Program-made: the position numbers and the translations under genes
Notes under the pieces: generated by a model
Seen by the model: the letters and a program-made list of their open reading frames with translations, nothing else
The model's database searches: none
What the model was told of the DNA's origin: nothing
In this document: positions 57,201-64,000 of the stretch, in pieces
How positions within the stretch are numbered: the stretch's first letter is position 1
How the letters are laid out: the number at the start of each line of letters is the position of its first letter
Assembly (NCBI GenBank): GCA_036346395.1
Contig: CM070602.1
Span: 19,973,098 to 20,037,097 of the forward strand
Reading direction: 5' to 3'
DNA from: Hsuehochloa calcarea
Lineage: Eukaryota; Streptophyta; Magnoliopsida; Poales; Poaceae
DNA: 64,000 bases

Positions 57201-57495
57201 GCTGGCGAACCTGGAGGGGTCTATGGAGCATTTTTGGCTTTTTCGCAAGCGCAAGGCGGCGAGGGCGCACGATGAGATACGGGCTTTCTGGGAAGGCTGG
57301 GGCACCACCCCTGCGGCCCCGTTGGCCCCTGTCCGCCAATTCGGTCACCTCGCCAGCGGAGGCCTCTGTCGGGGACTCCTCCGAATCCCTATGCGACGCG
57401 GAGAGGGAGTACTGGCACCTTGTGGCTACTGGGGCGTCCGATGAGGAGCTCCTTGAGTGGGCAGTGCGGACGGAGGTGTGGGACTTTGTGCCGTA
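54262..57495 (+). pseudogene. Antisense-type (PF04195-like) ORF of the minus-strand Tat element, degraded
   Basis: It starts MTKRPRDGGGAVAYTDELGR at 54262. The core has FPCVELVASVFQLYWVELAQ, PNSIVKLGVFEWVM and RLFVYLHDGLCQPKKKNTNE. A 56-bp tandem duplication (54703-54814) shifts the frame; the true frame goes on as WYLPAPVSRNRWETDWTQRW. Later parts are acidic, then a coiled-coil segment (AKRAKELEARVAELEGERS near 56230-56290). A possible short intron at 56051-56099 precedes the coiled coil. Stops at 55751, 56174 and beyond. Antisense to the pol at 58185-60650. Confidence 0.6.
54703..54814 (+). repeat. 56-bp tandem duplication causing a frameshift
   Basis: AAGGC(A/G)CGCTGTCTCTGG starts copies at 54703 and 54759. 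The two units differ at only a few positions. Confidence 0.85.
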
Positions 57496-57681
57496 GCACT
57501 GCGGGGCGACGATGTATGGTGTATATGTATGAAGTTGGAACTTGTGTGAGCAATTGGTGATATTTTATTGTATTGTGTGCTTTTCTTTCTCAGACGCGCT
57601 GTTTCTTCCGGTTGTGGCTATGTACGTGTCTAGTGTACGTCGAATTTGTTATAAATAAAGCCTGTGGCAATACTATTCCAT

Positions 57682-58252
57682 TTGCGAGGGGGAGGCGAAG
57701 CCTGCGCCGTCCCCCATACCCTTTTTAGATAGGGCTCCAGGGGAGCCCTAACTTCTATTTTTGCGTGGGTGAGGCGAAGCCGGCGTCATCTCCCATACTT
57801 TTTAGATAGGGTTCTGGGGGAGCCCTAACTTCTATTCTTTGCGAGGGGTGAGGTGAAGCCGACGCTGTCCCCCATACCTTTTTAGAGCCCTATCTTCTAT
57901 TCTTTGTTAGAGGGAGGCGAAGCCAGCGCCGTCCCACATACTTTTTTAGCTAGGGCTCCGGGGGGTCCCTAACTTCTATTTTTTGTGAGGGGGAGGCGAA
58001 GCCGGCGCCGTTCCCCATACTTTTTAAGATAGGGCCCCAGGGGAGCCCTAACTTATATTGTTTGCAAGGGGGAGGCGAAGCCGACACCGTCCCCCATACT
58101 TTCTTTAGATAGGGCTCTGGGGGAGCCCTAACTTCTATTCTTTGCTAGGGGTGAGGCGAAGCCGGCGCCGTCCCCCATACTTTTTTAGATAGGGCTCCGG
58201 GGGATAACTTCTATTTTTGCGAGGGGGAGGTGAAGCCTCCGCTGTCCCCCCT
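57682..58252 (-). repeat. ~78-bp tandem array, seven full units plus a partial
   Basis: Each unit contains GAGGCGAAGCCGGCGCCGTC, a CCCATACTTTTTTAGATAGGG block and GGGAGCCCTAACTTCTATT. Units start near 57688, 57763, 57840 (shortened), 57905, 57983, 58062 and 58141; a partial starts at 58217. It lies between pol and the antisense ORF, where Tat elements are known to carry tandem repeats. Confidence 0.85.
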
Positions 58253-58646
58253 CAGCGCGTCCTGGTTCTTGGGACCAGGCGGCGTGCCAAGGTTCCAGCC
58301 ATGTGCGGCGTCTTCGACTACGTACTAGTGCCCGCGGAGGGCTACGGTGTGCACCGGGGCCGAAGGCCATGCGCGGTGTCTTGTTTATACACTCGTGCCT
58401 GCGGAGCGCTTGATGTGCGCCGCAGAGGCCCTCGTGAATTTTCCTTAGGAGGGATTGACCCTCCTTCCGGGAAACGCATCGCAGGAGTGGTGCGCAAACG
58501 CCCCCCTTGTACAGCCGGCCCTCGATGATGTGGTAGTTCCTGGTTCGCTGCTTTAGGCGGTTTGCTTCGGCCGTGTCTTCGGGCTCTTCTCCTGCGAGAT
58601 ACTTGAGGATGGTGTCCCGCCAATTTGCCTTGTCGACGAGGAGCAC
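58185..58646 (-). pseudogene. Tat pol: integrase N-terminal region
   Basis: On the minus strand: ANRLKQRTRNYHIIEGRLYK, then LLRCVSRKEGQSLLRKIHEG, LCGAHQALR, the start of the HHCC zinc domain. Frame changes follow and the catalytic core is replaced by the tandem array. Confidence 0.65.
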
Positions 58647-59408
58647 GAGGCGAGTGGTGCATTGTGCTTCGGGGGTACCCCTTGTGCTCCGGGGGCAACC
58701 CCTTGTGCCTCTAGGGCAATTAACGGGGCCCGCAGAACTTCGTAGAGCACCTCTGGTGGAGGGCGTTCGTCGGAGCTCGCTAGCTTTGCAAGTTTGTCCG
58801 CCGTCTCGTTGCTGCTTCGTGGGATACTTTGAACAGTGATGCCAAGGAAGTGTTTGGCTTCAGCCCTAACCGCCGCTAGGTATTTGGACATTTCCGAATC
58901 CCTTGTTGTAAAAGACTTGTTGAAGTGCCCAGCAATGAGCCGGGAGTCGCTTTTGATGATTAAGCGCTTGGCACCCAGTGTCTTTGCCTTTCGCAGGCCT
59001 AGCAGCAGTGCCTTGTATTCCGAGGCGTTGTTTGTTGTTGGGAAGTCGAGGCAGGCAGTGTGGGAGACACTCCGCCCGTCCGGGGCGGCCAGGATGGCCG
59101 CGGCATCGCCCTTGCTGCGCACCATGATCCATCATTGTATATTATCCGTGGTGCTTCGATCATGCTTGGCGGTTGCTCTTTAGTCTGCGGGTCCACTCGG
59201 CGACAAAGTCGGCTAAGGCCTGCGACTTGATGGTTGTGCGTGCTGCAAAGGTGTTGTTGAAGGGCGCCAGCTCAGCCGCCCACTTGCCTATGCGGCCCGA
59301 GGCATCATTGTTCTGTAGCATTAGTGCTAGCGGGTAGGCGCATGTCAATTTTTCTAACTCTGTGTACTGGGCCTTGCCCCCCTGAAGGGCTTCCGAGACG
59401 CAATACAC
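58553..59408 (-). pseudogene. Tat pol: RNase H region
   Basis: 59160-59408 has MYCVSEALQGGKAQYTELEK and ARTTIKSQALADFVAEW (tether). 58553-59125 has SEYKALLLGLRKAKTLGAKR and LIIKSDSRLI, the archaeal-type RNase H typical of Tat elements, and PRSSNETADKLAKLA. Confidence 0.75.
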
Positions 59409-60650
59409 TGGATGTTGCCCATTGTCCTCCTGGACGAGGACTGCACTAACGGCGGACGAGGAGGCTGCGAGGTACAGGAGAAGCTTTGCACCTGGCTTCG
59501 GGCTTGTTAGGCTTGGCAGCTGGGTGAGGTATTGCTTCAGTTCCTGGAACGCCTACTAGCACTCCTCGGTCCATCTGAATGGCTCTGCCCCCTGAAGTGT
59601 CTTGAAGAATGGTAGGGCCCACTCCGCTGAGCGGGATAGGAACCGGCTGAGGGCTGCAAAGCGCCCTGTCATCTTTTGGACATCTCGGGCACTACGAGGG
59701 GGCTCCATCTCTTGCGTGGCTTTTATTTTTTTCGGGTTGGCCTCGATGCCCCTTTCGAACACGAGGAACCCCAGGAGTTTGCTCGCCTTCACACCGAAGG
59801 CACACTTCTGGGGGTTGAGCTTGATCCCCTCCATTCGCAGGTTGGTGAATGTTTCCTGTAGGTTGCCGTGTGCGAGGCTTCAAGCCTACTCTTGATCACT
59901 ATGTCATCGACGTATGCTTCTACATTGCGACCGAGCTGGTCGGCTAGCACCTTCGCGACGAGCTGGGTGAATGTTTCTTCAGGCCGAAGGGCATGCTGGT
60001 GTAGCAATAGGTGCCCAGGGGGGTGATAAAGGCCGTTTTGGGTTCGTCTTCCTTAGCCATGAATATTTGATGGTACCCAGAGTAGGCGTCGAGAAAGCTC
60101 ATACGCTCGTAGCCCGAAGTGGTGTCCATGAGTTGGTCGATGCGAGGTAGAGGGAAGTTGTCCTTCGGCGATGCCTTGTTGAGGTTGGTGAAGTAGACAC
60201 ACATGCGCCATTCGCCTGTGCTTTTTTTCACGAGGATGGGGTTGGCCAGCCATTCGGAGTTCTTAATCTCGCGGATGACTCCTGCTTTCATGAGTTTGGC
60301 GATCTCCTTTTTTGCTGCCTCCAGCCGTTCCACCGACACGCGATGTAATTTTTGCTTTTTGGGTGACACATCGCTTCGCAAGGCGAGATGGTGCTCGATG
60401 GTCTACCGTGCAACGCTGGGGATGTCCTCAGGGCCCCAGGCGAAGACATTCGCGTTGCTGCGGAGTACCTGAAGGAAGCGTCGCATATCGCAGCCGGGAG
60501 CTCAGCTCCGAGGGCCACCGTCCTCTCTGGGGCTGCTTCAGCGAGAGGGACCCGCCGAAGTTGGCCTTGTGGTTTAGCCTTTGGCGCCCATTTTGCTGAG
60601 GCGGTGCTAGCTCGAGCACCCACGTCTACTTCGACCGCATGGACGTGACG
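59409..60650 (-). pseudogene. Tat pol: reverse transcriptase (minus strand)
   Basis: 60381-59944: EWRMCVYFTNLNKASPKDNF, PLPRIDQLMDTTSG, FLDAYSGYHQIFMA, FITPLGTYCYTSMPFGLK. 59834 onward: KLNPQKCAFGV, LLGFLVFERGIEANPKKI. YVDD occurs as VEAYVDDIVIKS near 59915. Frameshifts occur near 59975, 59870 and 59545. Upstream 60382-60650 is a degraded linker. Confidence 0.8.
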
Positions 60651-60702
60651 GGCTGGTGAGAGTGCCTCCAGTTTTGTTCGCCTTGCCAGGTCTTGATCTC
60701 CC

Positions 60703-61100
60703 TGATGTGGGCATCTCTACTACTACTACATCTTCCACTCCAAGTGTGCATGAGGATGCTCATGAAGCACCAAAAGGTCCAATGACTAGAGCAAGAGCTA
60801 AACTTCTAAATCAACATGTGAATTTGTTTCTTAATAAATTTCCTTATATTAATGAGAACAGTATACTACCTCATGCAAATTCTGTGTATTCTCGTATTAG
60901 AACACACTGAAGACTGTGAAAACCACGAGGGAGGTGAGGGAGGCCAGTACTAAAGCCATGACACCACTTGTTGGAAAGGAGAAACCCGTGCGAACTAACT
61001 TGAAGACACAAGGAAAATAAACTACCTGCATGCTTCAACAACTCATGGCCTGCATATTGATGCACGTGAAGGGAGCCAGCACCAATCAACAACTCACAGA
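60703..61100 (+). mobile_element. CRM LTR fragment, including the pol C-terminal codons
   Basis: It starts TGATGTGGGCATCTC and parallels the LTR at 3532. Codons to the stop at 60908-60910 read EAPKGPMTRARAKLLNQHVN. Homology to 3532-4342 fades after about 60900, and no PBS or internal region follows, so it is a truncated or related-family LTR. Right boundary uncertain. Confidence 0.6.
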
Positions 61101-61375
61101 CTGCATGCCTTTTTGTTGACCGATGTTGACCGAATCAACTCACAGTTTCGGCTGTTAGCCGGGCTTGAATTGGTTTCAGCCTTTACCGAGTCGACTCAAC
61201 AGAATTTGGTTGTTAGCCGAACTTGAGTTGGGTTCGGTCTGGACCTACTAAATCTAGTATACGCGTTACGTCAAGGACCATAAATACAATGGGATCCTTG
61301 GTCATCCGGTGTTGGCTAAATTCCTGATAGCTACGCATTACAGCTATCAGAGTTTAAAGATGATAGGGCCCAAAT
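61101..61375. other. Unassigned spacer between the CRM LTR fragment and the plus-strand Tat pol
   Basis: Two related phrases (GGCTGTTAGCCGGGCTTGA and GGTTGTTAGCCGAACTTGA) repeat about 65 bp apart. CCATAAATAC near 61279 could be a TATA box. No gene. Confidence 0.3.
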
Positions 61376-62450
61376 GAGTTATCACGACCCGAGAAAAAGA
61401 AAAATGGCTTATGCGTGTGATCGGAAGTCATTGGAACTAGTCTACGAGCTTCCGACCAGAGAAACTAATCTACCTTCCGTGCAGGCCAAGCACTCAAGAC
61501 CCAAGATAACCCGAAGCCTTCCGACCAGACCAAGAAGGTACCACTCGACAAAGGCGCTTCTCCGGAAAGCGCCAAAATATCTCCTGGGTCAAGAAATGCT
61601 AAAGCATCTTCCTAAAAAGTACTGGTCGGAGGACTCAACCCTTAATAGGAAGAGTTGCTCGTCTCCTTCCTCCGAGCAATCCTGGATGTATTCGTCTAGC
61701 AGGCGTGCGACATGCCCGGAGTCCCCAGGGAGGTGATCGAGCACAGGCTAGCTCTCCAGCCTGACAAGCTAAGGCGCTTCGCACCTGATCGGAAGGAGGC
61801 AATCTAGTCCGAGATTGCAAGCTTCTTGAGGCAGGGTTTATTCGTGAGGTCGACTACCTAGAGTGGCTCGCCAACTCTGTAATGGTTAGAAAAAGCAATC
61901 GGAAATGGTGAATGTGTATCGACTTCACAGATCTTAATAAAGTTTATCCAAAGGACGACTTTCCCCTTCCACGCATTGATCAGCTTGTAGACTCTACTTC
62001 CCGGTGTGAGTTGTTAAGCTTTTTAGATGCTTATTCAGGGTACCATCAGATTAACTGAGTAAAGGTGATGAAGAGAAAACATCCTTCATCACGCCATACG
62101 GCACTTACTATTATGTTAAGATACTATTTGGTCTCAAGAATGCTAGTGCAACTTTTCAAAGGTTAATGCAAAAAAACTTTTAATCTTCAGATATGTCGAA
62201 ATCTAGAAGCCTACGTTGATGACTTGGTTGTGAAAAGTATCAACGCTGGCGATCACATTTCCGAACTAGACGAGACTTTCAACAACTTAAGAAGGCATAA
62301 CCTTAAGTTCAATTCAGAGAAGTGTGTGTTCGGAGTTTCTTCTGGAAAGCTTCTTGGTTTCCTAGTTTCTACTAGAGGGATTGAAGGAAATCCAGCAAAA
62401 ACATCAGCCATCGACCGGATGCGCCCTCCGACCACAAAGAAGGAAGTCTA
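61376..62450 (+). pseudogene. Tat-like gypsy pol: upstream linker and reverse transcriptase (plus strand)
   Basis: 61376-61736 is linker. RT follows: EVDYLEWLANSVMVRKS (near 61850), IDFTDLNKVYPKDDFPLPRI, LDAYSGYHQIN, FITPYGTYYYVKILFGLKNA, AYVDDLVVKSI (YVDD near 62214), FNSEKCVFGVSSGKLLGFLV. Many frame changes and stops (for example near 61807, 61859, 62057). The second-copy orientation is opposite to the pol at 58185-60650. Confidence 0.8.
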
Positions 62451-62466
62451 AAAACTAACTGGCTGT

Positions 62467-63345
62467 ATGACAACGCTAAATCGTTTCATAGCACGACCAG
62501 GTGAAAAAGGGTTACCTTTCTTTAAGCTTCTTCGAAAACACAGAAGTTTCGAGTGGACTAAAGAAGCAAATGACGCCTTTGAAGAACTCAAGAGGTACCT
62601 TACGAGTGCCCTGATCTTAGTATCTCCAAGATCGGGAGATACATTGCTTATTTACGTGGCTACAATGCCACAAGCAGTCAGTGGTGTACTGGTGGTAGAA
62701 CGTGACAACATCCAACGACCATTATATTATGTAAGCGAAGTCTTACGTGGACTGAAGGAAAGATATCCACATATGCAAAAGTTGCTCTATGGTCTCCTTA
62801 TGGCTTCAAGGAAATTAAGGCATTACTTTCAGGCCCACAAATTGGTCATACCTACTGGATATCCCCTTGGTCAAGTTCTCAAAAATAGGGAATCTTTAGG
62901 ACGAATAGCGAAATAGGCGGTCAAACTTGGGGTGTTCGATCTCCACTTCATCTCTCGAACAACAATTAAGTCCAAGACAATAGCAAAATTCATTACCGAA
63001 TGGACAAAACCTGAACCCACCCAAGAGTTCGAGTACGAACACCACGATGAGTGCACAACGTATTTCGACGGCTCCTTGATGTTAAAAGGCTGGGGGGCTG
63101 GAGTTGTCTTGATATCCCCTACTGGAGAACACATCAAATACACCATTCAGTTAAACTTTCCTGCTACAAAAAATGTGACAGAATATGAAGGTTTACTAGC
63201 AGGACTCCGAGTAGCCAGAGAGCTCGGTATTCGCAGATTACTAGTGAAAGGCGATTCTCAACTAGTAATGACTCAAGTCGGGAAAGAGCATTAATGCTCA
63301 AGTATAAAGATGTCATCTTATTTGGCAGAAGTACAAAAACTCGAA
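62467..63345 (+). pseudogene. Tat-like gypsy pol: RNase H regions
   Basis: 62467-62916: TLNRFIARPGEKGLPFFKLL, YYVSEVLRGLKERYPHMQKL. 62932-63294: SRTTIKSKTIAKFITEW, TTYFDGSLMLKGWGAGVVLI (RNase H catalytic Asp), TEYEGLLAGLRVARELGIRR, LVKGDSQLVM. A stop at 62914 lies between. Confidence 0.8.
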
Positions 63346-64000
63346 AAACACTTCTTTGGTTTCCAGATGCAACATATTCTTAGAAAGGAAAACTTTCTGG
63401 AAGACCAGTTGGCACGTGTGGCCTCCACAAGGTCACCTGTTCTGCCTAGAGTTTCTCTCGAACAACTCGATTCACCCTCGGTAGTTGAGCTTTCCAAAGA
63501 CATAGGTGTTCCATTAGAGTTCGTACAAATCGATCTTACGAACATAGATACTCCACAGGTCGTACAGCTCGACCATAGTAGAAATTGGATGACGTCGATC
63601 TACAATTATTTTTAGCCTGACATTATTCCTGAAGATGATGTAGAGGCCGATCGTATGGCTCGAAAGGCCAAATCATACGTTCTGATCGAAAGTAGCTTGT
63701 ACAAACGAGGATTTCACGGAGTGTTGATGAGATGCATATCTCAAACGGATGGCATTAAGTTGCTATCCAACATTCATGGAGGAGTCTGTGGAGCACATCA
63801 TTCCTACAGAACACTGGTCGGTAAAGCTTTCAAGCAAGGACACCACTGGCTAACTGCCCTTCATGATGCAAAAGAGCTCGTGATAAAGTGCGTACAATGT
63901 CAATTTCATAGTCGACAAGTACATCAGTCGGCACAAGCTTTGCATACAATTCTCTTTCTTGGCCTTTTGCGACGTGGGGACTAGACATTTTGGGATCTTT
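63310..64000 (+). pseudogene. Tat-like gypsy pol: end of RNase H and integrase zinc domain, partial at the window edge
   Basis: 63310-63615: HILRKENFLEDQLARVA. After a stop, 63655-63984: SSLYKRGFHGVLMRCISQTD, HGGVCGAHHSYRTLVGKAFK, LVIKCVQCQFHSRQVHQ, giving the H-H-C-C zinc motif. The catalytic core should lie right of 64000. Confidence 0.75.

Overview
The window looks like repeat-dense plant nuclear DNA from a grass, most likely rice (Oryza) or a close relative. The sequence is almost wholly nested LTR retrotransposons of types abundant in grass genomes: a CRM/centromeric-type chromovirus, Sirevirus-type copia elements, and Tat-lineage gypsy elements with an extra antisense gene. GC-rich promoter islands alternate with AT-rich, intron-like DNA. 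No bacterial, organellar, rRNA or tRNA genes were seen. Only one convincing host gene is present: the 5' end of a minus-strand gene leaving the left edge (1-1181, possibly a DnaJ/TPR co-chaperone).

Layout. 1-2163: host gene start and upstream DNA with an inverted-repeat insertion. 2164-10763: one ~3 kb gypsy-type LTR (minus), split by a CRM element (3532-9084, TSD TATAA) that has lost integrase and nearly all of its 3' LTR. 10916-32440: a minus-strand copia LTR split by a Sirevirus (11496-31734, TSD TCTCA). The 3' LTR of that Sirevirus was hit by a Tat-like gypsy element (21089-30533), which was hit in turn by a gag-only, non-autonomous Sirevirus (22097-29984, TSD TTGCT). This is a four-level nest. 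32570-41600: further LTR pieces, a low-copy CpG-rich island, a 24-bp minisatellite, and a minus-strand copia gag with PBS and a long LTR. 42157-43498: a non-autonomous hAT DNA transposon with 24-bp TIRs and a perfect 8-bp TSD. 43499-45837: another LTR and AT-rich low-copy DNA.

45870-64000: several Tat-lineage gypsy elements. The first (minus; 3' LTR 45870-46560) carries an intron-containing antisense gene (46845-48659, plus) and was interrupted by a young 3.06-kb copia element (48708-51768, TSD GTAAC) that lacks protease and integrase. Next come two divergent antisense-type ORFs (52450-53142 minus; 54262-57495 plus), a 78-bp tandem array (57682-58252) and a minus-strand Tat pol (58185-60650). 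A CRM LTR fragment (60703-~61100) and a plus-strand Tat pol running off the right edge complete the window.

Most element genes are broken by frameshifts, stops or deletions and are called pseudogenes. The most unusual signals are: (i) arrays of palindromic CGGTNNNACCG boxes in the U3 of different copia LTR families; (ii) an antisense, spliced gene inside a Tat element; (iii) a five-unit hairpin array whose stem arms co-vary; (iv) the intact hAT element; and (v) gag-retaining, pol-deleted retroelements. Family names come from motif recognition by eye; no database search was possible.
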